A stretch of 64,000 bases of DNA from Anomaloglossus baeobatrachus (taxonomy: Eukaryota > Chordata > Amphibia > Anura > Aromobatidae), in contig NW_027445261.1 of NCBI RefSeq assembly GCF_048569485.1, positions 682,001 through 746,000 on the forward strand. Direction: 5' to 3'. The notes under the pieces are model-generated. The model saw only the letters and a list, made by a program, of their open reading frames with translations, did not search any database and was not told where the DNA came from. This document shows positions 20,884 to 31,066 of the stretch, in pieces. The translations under genes were made by a program, and so were the position numbers. Numbering within the stretch: the first letter of the stretch is position 1; each line of letters starts with the position of its first letter.

Positions 20884-21257
20884 GGTGCACCGGTCCTGGA
20901 GGTACTGCAATACCAGGTCAATGCGTGGAGTGGACAGAGCAAGATTTTTTCCATCTCCTTGTTCTAAAAATCCATTTAATATATGGTCCCCAGAGAGGGG
21001 ACGTATCAGATATTAAACTGATAAGAACAGATTTAATTTTTTTTTTTTTCTGTTTATCAGTAGGACTTCAAAATAACAAAGGTGATCGCCTCCCGTTGCC
21101 TGGGAACCGTCCAGGCACAAGAGGGCTATGTGTCACCAGAAGGCGCACACACTTCCTCAAGGCCGGCAGACGTGCAATCCCAGGCACCTTCCAGTACCGA
21201 CCAAGGTAGCGTCCTCCGAAACTACACTTGATCTTAGCCAAAAGGCCGAGAAGCTAT
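20884..21257 (-). pseudogene. U2 snRNA gene copy split by a 188-bp insert
   Basis: The U2 5' end (gcttctcggccttttggct) reads down from 21257. The rest of U2 (tctgttcttatcagtttaat, the Sm-site region atggatttttagaac, and the 3' end ggtattgcagtacctcc to ggtgcacc) runs to 20884. Between nucleotides 37 and 38, inside the branch-site recognition sequence GUAGUA, lies a 188-bp insert with a poly(A) tail. A perfect 3' box follows, so this is a genomic gene copy and not a retropseudogene. U2 pairs with the intron branch point in the spliceosome. This copy cannot give normal U2 unless the insert is removed. The last part has a few substitutions relative to vertebrate U2. The right-arm copy is 54023-54396. 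Confidence 0.9.
21033..21220 (-). mobile_element. Poly(A)-tailed insert within U2
   Basis: 188 bp in the same orientation as U2, starting cggaggacgctacc and ending in about 13 A's plus ttaa. Not recognised as a known SINE by eye. The tail points to target-primed retrotransposition. Non-LTR elements of the Tx1/Keno group are known to target U2 genes, and SINEs with U2-derived heads exist, so this may be a U2-targeting short element or a truncated Keno-like tail. That assignment is inference. Confidence 0.55.
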
Positions 21258-21639
21258 AACCCGAATTGGTTACGGCCTTGAGTGGCACCCTGGCCTATAC
21301 CGGACACATCTTAGGGAGAGGGAGACAAACCCACGCCTACAGAAGACATTTTGTCACCCAAGCCAACCCTTGAAAAGGCTGTTTTGCAGAGCAAAAACAA
21401 GAAGAATGGTGCTTTTTGCAGCCGCCGCCCACTGCAATGAATCTGAATAACTCCTCCTTTTGGACACAAGCACCTCCCCTCCCCCTTGCAGTCTTTCCAA
21501 TTCATGATACAAAAAGACGGACGGACAGGACAGGACAGGACAGGCTGCCTGACTTTCCGTCACTGCCACCCTTTGCCATCCTTGCCCGTAGAAAGCCCTT
21601 TCATCATCCCCAAACCCTAATCTTTTCCCTTCCCTTCCC

Positions 21640-21870
21640 AGATGCGTCTCACTCCCTTTCATTAGGAAGTGAGCGCAGCCTTTTCTCCGTTCTGCACATG
21701 CGCGACGTTAAACACAAATGCGCAGGCGTGCGTTCCATTACCCTCACTGCATTCCACTCCCATACAGGAAGTGGGCGCAGCTATTACTACGGTCGCACAT
21801 AAAAGAACCCACGGCCACCACTGCACATAGCTGACTCCACCACAGGACACCCACTTCTACACCAACACAG
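21640..21870 (+). promoter_or_regulatory. Promoter-like segment with first-exon-like end
   Basis: Contains two near-identical 15-bp blocks with an ETS core (aggaagtgagcgcag at 21664 and aggaagtgggcgcag at 21766), an NRF1-like catgcgcg at 21697-21704, and a TATA-like cataaaag at 21798-21805. About 30 bp further on, an exon-like stretch ends cacag before gtaagaca (21871), a good splice donor. It points away from U2, whose start is about 400 bp off. No coding exon downstream could be identified. It could be a captured host promoter or a repeat-borne one. Confidence 0.45.
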
Positions 21871-22189
21871 GTAAGACAGGATCGGCACCTCTATGCTCCT
21901 GTTACAATCAGGCTCAGTCACCATGTGATAACGCTCTCAACTCTTTAGTTGCAGGCTCCCCTTGCTTCACCTCCACTGGCTGTGCTGCCATTTCCTCTCC
22001 CACCTGGAAGGTATACTTTATTCCACTATTTTCCTGTTTCTCTCTTCCCCCTTTTCCCATAACCTACTTTTATCTGCATTTGTGGGGTATCTATATGCTA
22101 TTTACATCATAGTTTTATTCATTAATATGGAAGGGAAGAGTGCCCATGAGAGTGTTGAACTGCGGAGAGCAAGAGATTAAGCTGCTCCG
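21871..22189. other. Unclassified, possible intron or second exon
   Basis: Follows the splice-donor-like site. A pyrimidine-rich tract ending ttagttgcag at 21955 could be an acceptor. No protein similarity was seen. It passes into a Gypsy scrap. Confidence 0.3.
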
Positions 22190-22900
22190 ATTTGCCACCA
22201 TTGATAAGCTGTTCTCAGTAGATACACATGCTATCCAAACAGCAGCATCCACCATTGCTTCAGCCCACCCATTCAGTGACAGCTCACCAAGTCAGCCAGA
22301 GGAGTGGTGTAAGGAATTACACGTAGGCACTGACTCCACACCTTCACATCACAAGAAGGGGGTCTACAGGCTAGTGCAAGAATACGAGCAAGTCTTCAGC
22401 AAACATCCGCTAGACTTTTGAAGAATAAAAGGGGTCAAACACTACATCCCCACAAGTGCACACCCACCCATCAAAGAGAGATATAAGCCAAAACTACCTG
22501 CACATTACCAGTGTACCAAGGACATGTTGAGCAACATGAAGGAGGCTGGGGTTATCCGTGACAGTTGTAGCCTCTGGGCAGCTCCGTTGGTCCTGTTAAA
22601 GAAGAAGGACAGCACCACTCCCCTGTATTGAGGAATAGCTAGCTGCATTGAGAACTGCAAATTATTTTTCTACCCTTGATCTCACTAGTCGCTATTGGCA
22701 AGTGTCCGTTGCTGAGGCAGACCGGGAGAAGACCGCCTTTGCCACCCCGATGGGTCTCTGCGAGTTCAAAAGCATGCCCTTCGAGCTGTGCAATTTGCCA
22801 GGAACCTTCCAGAGGCTGATGGAATGCTGCTTGGGACACCGAAACTTTGAAACGGTACTGCTATACCTTTATGATGTTATTGTTTATTCTAAAGCAAACA
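22190..22900 (+). mobile_element. Second Gypsy pol scrap
   Basis: Same family and same unusual internal arrangement as the scrap at 19790-20213, but extending further at both ends (ELHVGTDSTPSHHKKGVYR, STLDLTSRYWQVSVAEADRE, and the active-site box region). It is a broken fossil with several losses. It joins a CR1 scrap at 22901. Confidence 0.8.
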
Positions 22901-23010
22901 AGATTTTAGGGTGTATAAAAAGGGAGATTAGATCCGGTGATCCCAACGTATTGTTACCCCTCTATAAATCACTTGTAAGGCCACATCTGGAATATGGGGT
23001 AAAGTCCTGA
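22901..23010 (+). mobile_element. CR1-type LINE scrap (second copy)
   Basis: Encodes KILGCIKREIRSGDPNVLL then LYKSLVRPHLEYG, and begins at the same LINE position as the copy at 20214. It is cut off by the opposing integrase scrap at 23018. Confidence 0.75.
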
Positions 23011-23017
23011 GCAGGTT

Positions 23018-23264
23018 GATAACCATTGGTTTGAGCATGGTAGGGTGTAGTGCGCATCTTCCTGCATCGGTAAAAGCTGCAGAAGTCCTTGAAGATTTCC
23101 GCTTCAAAGGCTGTGCCTTGATCTGTGAGGACTCTCTCTGAGTAGCCATGAGGTCTGCATAAGTGTGCTTGGAAGACCTTCGCTGCAGTATGGGCCATTA
23201 GATCTTTGACTTGTACCACAACCATAAATCTCGAGTAGTTGTCTACCATCGTAAGTGCATACGT
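23018..23264 (-). mobile_element. Gypsy integrase core scrap
   Basis: Minus strand reads YALTMVDNYSRFMVVVQVKD, then VLTDQGTAFEAEIF and TPYHAQTNG, the first two acidic blocks of a Gypsy integrase core. It follows in frame on SET-domain exon 2 (23265-23332) in the same orientation. Fossil fragment. Confidence 0.85.
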
Positions 23265-23332
23265 GAGCTCGCCTCGATATTCTGCAACAAAACTCCCTTT
23301 TTCGATTTCAGTTTCAGCAAACACTCCTCTTC
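23265..23332 (-). pseudogene. SET-domain exon fragment 2, cut into by Gypsy integrase
   Basis: A tctacag acceptor precedes the exon at 23333. The exon codes RGVFAETEIEKGSFVAEYRG and EL, the N-terminal SET-domain block (KGRGV...F.VEY.GEL) of lysine methyltransferases, most like KMT5A/SETD8-type proteins. The match stops after GEL, where the frame continues into the integrase scrap. The remaining SET motifs (the NHS and YDYG region) are absent, so no enzyme is possible from this alone. Confidence 0.75.
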
Positions 23333-23420
23333 CTGTAGAAAATATTTATCATTACCTAAGACAGTCATTCTAATGCATGACAATATTAAGGCAATTTAGT
23401 TAAAACTTGTTTTAACTCAC

Positions 23421-23540
23421 CTTTAAGGGGATTGATGTATTTCATGGTCAATCCAGGTTTGTCAGTGATGGCACTGACATAATGTATGGCGTCTTTTTCG
23501 GGCGTTATCCTTTGCCTTTTCATTGTGAAAATCCAGTTGC
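23421..23540 (-). pseudogene. SET-domain exon fragment 1
   Basis: 120 nt bounded by an ag acceptor (tttgatatag) and a gtgagt donor on the minus strand. It codes for MKRQRITPEKDAIHYVSAI and continues to YINPLK with one base left over. That phase fits exon 2 exactly, giving KGRGV across the 88-bp intron. Correct borders and phase show a genomic, intron-containing fragment of a host-type KMT5A-like gene. There is no start-proximal exon or promoter next to it. Confidence 0.75.
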
Positions 23541-23849
23541 CTATATCAAAGCAAATTCTACTACTTGTAAAGTATGCAGAAAATGAAATGTAGAACATAT
23601 AACATCAACTGCTTAGGAACGCATCATAGGTTAGTACTTAAAAGGATATTGTCATGTTCTAGTCATAATGCAAGCTGGACATTTTTCATGTTACCCTGTA
23701 ATCGCCGGCCTGTTCTAATGCTCACAAGCCAAGATATAGGCTCAGCTGCTAAGGCTTCCCTCTGCCTTCTGAATGAAACTTGAATATGTCTGGGTCACTG
23801 TGTATATAGCAGGTGCTCAGAAAAAATAAGAGTCAATTCAATAGAAATA
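23541..23849. other. Intron-like or repeat sequence upstream of the SET exons
   Basis: No coding similarity. Contains a segment around 23740-23790 (aaggcttccctctgccttc) of repeat-like character. Nothing else recognised. Confidence 0.4.
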
Positions 23850-24532
23850 GCTCTGGCACACTATAGTGATCAATAACGTAAGAAAAGAACTCTTGGAATG
23901 CTGAAAATTCTTTATTTGTGCAAAAGGATAATTCATCCAACGTTTCGACCTTGTTTTTAGGTCTTTATCAAGGATAAAGTTATCTAAGATCATAAAGGGT
24001 TACAAAACCATATAAACACGTAATTAGTACATAGTACAACATAACAGTACAATATATTGCTACTTGAGAGTACAATGGGTCAAATGACCATGATGCACAT
24101 ACAAAAAATTTTTCCAAAGCCATAGTGAAAACATTTGTACTGAGGAAAGAAAATTTCCACATGACCTATCTGGAGAAACATTCTGGATCAAACAACCAAA
24201 AATAGTCAAGCAGGTAAATACACACCTATATGGATAACAGGATGATATGTGTTCAATTGTATAGCGTCATTGCCATTAAGGTACAAATGGAAAACTTGCA
24301 ATCCTATATAGTGAAGGAAATGAACACATATCATATCAAAGAACACAGGAACATGGGTGTGAGAAAAACCTCAATGTTTATACTTTGTTCTTTATAATGG
24401 TGTGAACATGTATATGTCTCAGTACCTTATGCACTTGAGAATTCTAGTGAGTAGATCATGAAAGCCTATTTCAGAACTGGAATCGGTAAATAATTGTAGG
24501 TGGAATCTAAATGAAAAGATGGTACAAGTGTT
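23850..24532 (-). mobile_element. PLE-like terminal region with hammerhead-like motif
   Basis: AT-rich noncoding stretch on the minus strand containing a hammerhead-like motif at 23935-23975. No PLE coding part was recognised. It was interrupted at its end by hAT-C, whose target duplication atcatgac occupies 24533-24540. Confidence 0.5.
23935..23975 (-). ncRNA. Hammerhead-ribozyme-like motif
   Basis: On the minus strand: helix I ATCC paired with GGAT at the far end, core TTGATAA, helix II GACC/GGTC around a ten-base loop, then GAAAC and a GTT triplet where cleavage would be expected. Helix I and the layout match the motif in the spacer PLE (41981-42028). The core deviates from CTGANGA, so activity is uncertain. 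Confidence 0.5.
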
Positions 24533-24540
24533 ATCATGAC

Positions 24541-24660
24541 TAGAGATGAGCGAACCGGTCGCGGTTCGGCTCGAGGTTGGTTCGCCGAACGGACCTCCCG
24601 TTCGAGTTCGGTTCGTCGAACGTTCGACGAACCGAACTCGAGCCAATAGGAAACAATGGC
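24541..24660 (+). repeat. Left terminus of hAT-C with subterminal palindromes
   Basis: After the terminal tagagatgagcg come repeated gttcg/cgaac motifs, with inverted pairs such as gttcggttcgtcgaacg facing cgttcgacgaaccgaac at about 24607-24643. This dense palindromic block is the likely transposase-binding region. Confidence 0.7.
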
Positions 24661-24739
24661 AGGCAATCACAAACACAGAAAAACACCTAGAAAACACCCT
24701 CAAAGGTGTCCTAAAGGTGACAAACAACTCAAACACATT

Positions 24740-25029
24740 GGAAAGTGACAAGGACATATACTCATGCGAAAACAAAACAGCTGGACAAGGAAAAAGAGGA
24801 GGACACACAGATATATGAGTATATGCAAGGAAACATCGATTCCATTAATGTGCAACTTGAGCCCTGCTCATTCTTGGCTTCCAATCTTGATAAATTGCCT
24901 GAGCTCGCCACGTACGTCTTGGGGATCTTGTCGTGTCCTGCAGCCAGCGTTCTCTCGGAACCTGTCTTCAGTGCTGCTGTGGGTCTGCTGGCAGATAAGC
25001 ACACGTGTCTGTCCACTGACAATGTGGAC
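24740..25029 (+). pseudogene. hAT transposase C-terminal (dimerisation) scrap
   Basis: Codes for IDSINVQLEPCSF, ASNLDKLPELATYVLGILSC and ASVLSEPVFSAAVGLLADKH, matching the hATC domain of the transposase at 30600-30850. The ordinary SERVFS motif has changed here (SEPVFS). It is fused at 25029 to the first unit of the 220-bp array. A fragment only. Confidence 0.85.
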
Positions 25030-27641
25030 ATGGCTCTCAGAGGACTTTTCTTCCCCTGGGTCAGCCAGGGGACGGGAAAGGCACGCGTATTTTTGAGAGT
25101 GCTTCATGCAAAGCATCTTTTTCTTTTTCAAAAGGGAGCTCAACCGATGCCAGTCAAGTGGGGTGTGTGTGGCCCAGTGAGTGGAAACGAGGGAGACTGT
25201 GGTTGGAGTCCCCTCGCTGTGTCTCTAAAAGAACCAAGATGAACAAGTCATGGCTCTCAGAGGACTTTTCTTCCCCTGGGTCAGCCAGGGGACGGGAAAG
25301 GCACGCGTATTTTTGAGAGTGCTTCATGCAAAGCATCTTTTTCTTTTTCAAAAGGGAGCTCAACCGATGCCAGTCAAGTGGGGTGTGTGTGGCCCAGTGA
25401 GTGGAAACGAGGGAGACTGTGGTTGGAGTCCCCTCGCTGTGTCTCTAAAAGAACCAAGATGAACAAGTCATGGCTCTCAGAGGACTTTTCTTCCCCTGGG
25501 TCAGCCAGGGGACGGGAAAGGCACGCGTATTTTTGAGAGTGCTTCATGCAAAGCATCTTTTTCTTTTTCAAAAGGGAGCTCAACCGATGCCAGTCAAGTG
25601 GGGTGTGTGTGGCCCAGTGAGTGGCAACGAGGGAGACTGTGGTTGGAGTCCCCTCGCTGTGTCTCTAAAAGAACCAAGATGAACAAGTCATGGCTCTCAG
25701 AGGACTTTTCTTCCCCTGGGTCAGCCAGGGGACGGGAAAGGCACGCGTATTTTTGAGAGTGCTTCATGCAAAGCATCTTTTTCTTTTTCAAAAGGGAGCT
25801 CAACCGATGCCAGTCAAGTGGGGTGTGTGTGGCCCAGTGAGTGGCAACGAGGGAGACTGTGGTTGGAGTCCCCTCGCTGTGTCTCTAAAAGAACCAAGAT
25901 GAACAAGTCATGGCTCTCAGAGGACTTTTCTTCCCCTGGGTCAGCCAGGGGACGGGAAAGGCACGCGTATTTTTGAGAGTGCTTCATGCAAAGCATCTTT
26001 TTCTTTTTCAAAAGGGAGCTCAACCGATGCCAGTCAAGTGGGGTGTGTGTGGCCCAGTGAGTGGCAACGAGGGAGACTGTGGTTGGAGTCCCCTCGCTGT
26101 GTCTCTAAAAGAACCAAGATGAACAAGTCATGGCTCTCAGAGGACTTTTCTTCCCCTGGGTCAGCCAGGGGACGGGAAAGGCACGCGTATTTTTGAGAGT
26201 GCTTCATGCAAAGCATCTTTTTCTTTTTCAAAAGGGAGCTCAACCGATGCCAGTCAAGTGGGGTGTGTGTGGCCCAGTGAGTGGCAACGAGGGAGACTGT
26301 GGTTGGAGTCCCCTCGCTGTGTCTCTAAAAGAACCAAGATGAACAAGTCATGGCTCTCAGAGGACTTTTCTTCCCCTGGGTCAGCCAGGGGACGGGAAAG
26401 GCACGCGTATTTTTGAGAGTGCTTCATGCAAAGCATCTTTTTCTTTTTCAAAAGGGAGCTCAACCGATGCCAGTCAAGTGGGGTGTGTGTGGCCCAGTGA
26501 GTGGAAACGAGGGAGACTGTGGTTGGAGTCCCCTCGCTGTGTCTCTAAAAGAACCAAGATGAACAAGTCATGGCTCTCAGAGGACTTTTCTTCCCCTGGG
26601 TCAGCCAGGGGACGGGAAAGGCACGCGTATTTTTGAGAGTGCTTCATGCAAAGCATCTTTTTCTTTTTCAAAAGGGAGCTCAACCGATGCCAGTCAAGTG
26701 GGGTGTGTGTGGCCCAGTGAGTGGAAACGAGGGAGACTGTGGTTGGAGTCCCCTCGCTGTGTCTCTAAAAGAACCAAGATGAACAAGTCATGGCTCTCAG
26801 AGGACTTTTCTTCCCCTGGGTCAGCCAGGGGACGGGAAAGGCACGCGTATTTTTGAGAGTGCTTCATGCAAAGCATCTTTTTCTTTTTCAAAAGGGAGCT
26901 CAACCGATGCCAGTCAAGTGGGGTGTGTGTGGCCCAGTGAGTGGCAACGAGGGAGACTGTGGTTGGAGTCCCCTCGCTGTGTCTCTAAAAGAACCAAGAT
27001 GAACAAGTCATGGCTCTCAGAGGACTTTTCTTCCCCTGGGTCAGCCAGGGGACGGGAAAGGCACGCGTATTTTTGAGAGTGCTTCATGCAAAGCATCTTT
27101 TTCTTTTTCAAAAGGGAGCTCAACCGATGCCAGTCAAGTGGGGTGTGTGTGGCCCAGTGAGTGGCAACGAGGGAGACTGTGGTTGGAGTCCCCTCGCTGT
27201 GTCTCTAAAAGAACCAAGATGAACAAGTCATGGCTCTCAGAGGACTTTTCTTCCCCTGGGTCAGCCAGGGGACGGGAAAGGCACGCGTATTTTTGAGAGT
27301 GCTTCATGCAAAGCATCTTTTTCTTTTTCAAAAGGGAGCTCAACCGATGCCAGTCAAGTGGGGTGTGTGTGGCCCAGTGAGTGGCAACGAGGGAGACTGT
27401 GGTTGGAGTCCCCTCGCTGTGTCTCTAAAAGAACCAAGATGAACAAGTCATGGCTCTCAGAGGACTTTTCTTCCCCTGGGTCAGCCAGGGGACGGGAAAG
27501 GCACGCGTATTTTTGAGAGTGCTTCATGCAAAGCATCTTTTTCTTTTTCAAAAGGGAGCTCAACCGATGCCAGTCAAGTGGGGTGTGTGTGGCCCAGTGA
27601 GTGGCAACGAGGGAGACTGTGGTTGGAGTCCCCTCGCTGTG
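25030..27641 (+). repeat. 220-bp tandem array, 12 units, near-identical
   Basis: Units start at 25030 and every 220 bp to 27450; the last lacks the final 28 bases. Each spans the end of a hAT transposase frame (aagtcatgg) and its 3' UTR to accaagatgaac, so the unit boundary reuses the word atgaaca. One variable base (gtggaaacg or gtggcaacg, near unit position 154) follows the order A A C C C C A A C C C C, suggesting a six-unit (1,320-bp) higher-order duplication. Open frames of 69-70 codons on both strands repeat in every unit. They are a by-product of unit identity and have no recognisable domain. Confidence 0.97.
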
Positions 27642-30600
27642 TTATACATGCTTTTAGAAGGGCATGACATGGCTTGGAGGTTGACTTTCATAAAATGCAA
27701 ACTGTTGGCTACCAAAATGCTGCCTTTCCAACAACTGTGGTTATAGGCAATGAGGAACATACTGATGAAGATGAGACGCAGATACCCGATTAGGATGACA
27801 ACTTAAATATTCGGTCAGGGCAAGAAGAGGCTCGGTCTGAGGGGGAGGGTAGTGCAAACACAACAATTGATGATGAAGTTCTAGATCCCACCTACTGTCA
27901 ACCCCCAGTCAGGCACTCGAGGAGGTCAACAGAGGCGGTGGAGGAGGATGCAACCGACGACGAAATTACCTTGCGCCTTCCTGGACAGAGTCGGAGCACT
28001 GGTAGCACGTCTACAACTGCATCCTCAGCCACCACTCTGCCTATGAGCATTATTCGGGGTGCATCAACAGGTCGCATGGCCTCTAAGCCTTGCCTAGCCT
28101 GTTCCTTTTTTGACATAGAAAAAGATCGCCCAAATCATGTGATATGTAAAATTTGTCATGATTCTCTTAGTAGAGGTCAAAACCTCAGCAGTTTGACAAC
28201 TTCTTCCATGAATCGTCACATGAATAAATATCATAGGTCCCGGTGGGAAGCTCACTGTGCTGCAATGCGGCCTAGCGGAGCGAACCATCCACCGCCCGCC
28301 CCTTCCAGTGCATCCGCGCGCTCTTCATCTTCTAGGACTGTGGGGACAGCTGTCACACCTGTTTTTCCACGCAAAACTTCCACCACTGTAACCGCAACAG
28401 GCAGTTTGCTTGGTAGGTCGTCAGTTGGTTTGGAAGGGGAAACAAGTGAGTGTGTACAGCTCTCTCAGACATCGATAGCACCTACGTTGGATGAAGGCAA
28501 CATCATGTCTCCGCCTGCACTTTCCTCACAAACCTGCATTTTTCCAGGGACACCCTACTCAACACCGTCTACACACAGCAGCCAGATCTCTGTCCCTCAG
28601 ATGTGGTCAAATAAAAGGCCACTTCCTCCGACCCATGACAAAGCTAAGAGGTTGACTCTATCCCTCTGTAAGCTGTTGGCTACCGAAATGCTGCCTTTCC
28701 GCCTAGTGGACACACAGGATTTTAGAGACCTTATGTCTGTCGCTGTGCCCCAGTACCAGATGCCTAGTCGCCACTACTTCTCTAAGAAAGGTGTGCCCGC
28801 GCTACACCAGCATGTCGCACACAACATCACCGCTTCCTTGAGAAACTCTGTGTGTGAACGGGTGCATTTCACCACCGATACTTGGACCAGTAAGCATGGA
28901 CAGGGACGTTACATGTCGCTGACTGGGCACTCGGTAACTATGTTGATAGATGGTGAAGGGTCTGCTGCACAAGTCTTGCCGTCCCCACGACTTGTGTGTC
29001 AATCCTCTGTCTGTCCAAGTTCCGCCACTGCTTCTGCATCCTCCACCTCATCTGGGTCCTCCACCTCCGCCCCAAGCCTGCCTGGTCAGGCCACCAGCGT
29101 TCTCACTGCGCAGAAGGAATCACGCACCCCTCATTACTATGCTGGCAGCAGAGCGCAACGGCATCAGGCGGTCTTTAGCTTGACATGTCTTGGGAATAAG
29201 AGTCACACAGCTGAGGAGTTGTGGTCAGCTCTGCGGTCCGAGTTTAATAAATGGTTGTCTCCACTCAACCTGCAGCCTGGTAAGGCCGTGTGCGACAATG
29301 CTGCAAACCTGGGTGCGGCCCTTCGCCTGGGCAAGGTGACACACGTGCCTTGTATGGCTCACGTGTTGAACCTTGTTGTCCAGCAATTTTTAACACACTA
29401 TCCCGGCCTAGATGGCCTTCTGACCAGGGCACGTAAACTGTCTGCAGTGCTCACTTCCGCCGTTCAACCGCCGCAGCTGAGCGACTTGCATCGCTCCAGA
29501 AGTCTTTCGGCCTGCCGGTTCATCGCCTGAAATGCGATGTGGCGACACGCTGGAATTCAACTCTCCACATGTTACAGCGACTGTGGCAGCACCGGCGAGC
29601 CCTGGTGCAATACGTCATGATGGGCCAACGAGATGCAGAAGTGGGGCAGATCACCCTGATGGAGTGATCTCAGATCAAGGACCTATGCACCGTTCTGCAC
29701 AGTTTCGACATGGCGACGAATATGTTTAGCGCTGACAATGCCATTATCAGCATGACGATTACAGTCATTTACATGCTGGAGCACACGCTAAACACTATTC
29801 GGAGTCAGGGGGTGGGACAACAGGAAGGGGAGGAACTACAGGAGGATTCATATGCGCAAGACACAACAACATCACCAAGGTCCAGACGTTCATCATCACC
29901 AACGCGGCAGGCATGGGACCATGGGGGACAGGGATCAACAAGGGCGCATGGTAGCAGGCGAGATGTTGAGGAAGGTGCAGGAGGACATGAAGATATGGAG
30001 GACGAACTGTCCATGGACATGGAAGACTCAGCGGATGAGGGAGACCTTGGTCAAAATTCAGTTGAAAGAGGTTGGGGGGAGATGTCAGAGGAAGAAAGAA
30101 CGGTTAGCACCTCTATGCCACAAACACAGCGTGGACTTGGTCCGCATGGCTGCGCAAGACACATGAGTGCCTTCTTGTTGCACTACCTCCAACATGACCC
30201 TCGGATTGTCAAAATTAGAAGTGATGATGACTACTGGCTTGCCACACTATTAGATCCCCGGGACAAGTCCAAATTTTGTGACATAATTCCACCCATAGAA
30301 AGGGACGCACGTATGCTGGAGTATCAGCATAAGCTGTTACTCGATCTTAGCTCGGCTTTTACACCAAACAACCGTGCAGGTGAAGGGAGTGATTCTCCCA
30401 GTTGTAACTTGACAAACATGGGACGGCATCGTCATCTTCAACAGTCTACCCGTACCAGTAGGACCGTATCTGGTGCTGGTAACAGCAATTTTATGGAATA
30501 TTTTCATAATTTTTTTAGACCCTCCTTTGCAAGGCCACCAGAGACAACAAGTCTGACACATAGTCAACGGATGGAGAGGATGATACAGGAGTATCTCGAA

Positions 30601-30882
30601 ATGAACATCGATGCAATGACTTTGCAAATGGAGCCTTGCTCCTTTTGGGCTTCAAATCTAGAAAAATTGACAGAGCTCTCCAGTTACGCCTTGGAGATTT
30701 TGTCGTGTGCAGCTGCCAGCGTTGTCTCTGAACGTGTCTTCTTCAGTGCTGCTGGGTGTGTGCTGACAGATAAGCGCACGCGTCTGTCCAGTGACAATGT
30801 GGACACACTGACGTTCATCAAAATGAACAAGTCATGGATCCAGAAGGAATTTACTACCCCTGTGTCATCCTGGGGAGAGTAA
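27642..30882 (+). pseudogene. hAT transposase, nearly full length, broken
   Basis: Frame 27938-29530 holds an acidic N-terminus, a BED zinc finger (C70, C73, H94, H99), a Ser-rich linker, the catalytic core start with D314 (FTTDTWTS), D453 (VCDNAANL) and the CMAH motif (C472, H475). The reading frame shifts between about 29460 and 29530, and a TGA at 29665 replaces the Trp of LMEW (the sister copy near 32690 has TGG). Frame 29710-30882 carries the remaining core and the hATC dimerisation domain (MEPCSFWASNLEKLTELSSY, SERVFFSAAG, LSSDNV). Coding-like sequence upstream of 27938 also has a stop. This is a DNA-transposon protein that cut and pasted the element. It is now inactive by inference. 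Confidence 0.88.
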
Positions 30883-31066
30883 ATGCTTGTGGATTTGGAA
30901 TGTGCTTGATGCAAATCAAAACATCCTGTTTGCAACTAGGGCACAAGTGCTGCCACTGATGGGGTGTCTGTGTGCCCAATGTTGGGAAAAAAGGTAGACT
31001 CCGCTTGGAGTAACCCTTGCTTGATGTGTTTTTTAAAAATGATACAAGATGAACAGATCTGAAGGC

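Noticed and set aside
25030-27641. Possible CRISPR-like array
   Set aside because: Direct tandem units with no unique spacers, in a vertebrate transposon.
25250-27746. Identical open frames of 69-70 codons on both strands, repeated every 220 bp
   Set aside because: They exist because a 220-bp unit without stops in these frames was copied. No start context, domain or change pattern supports translation.
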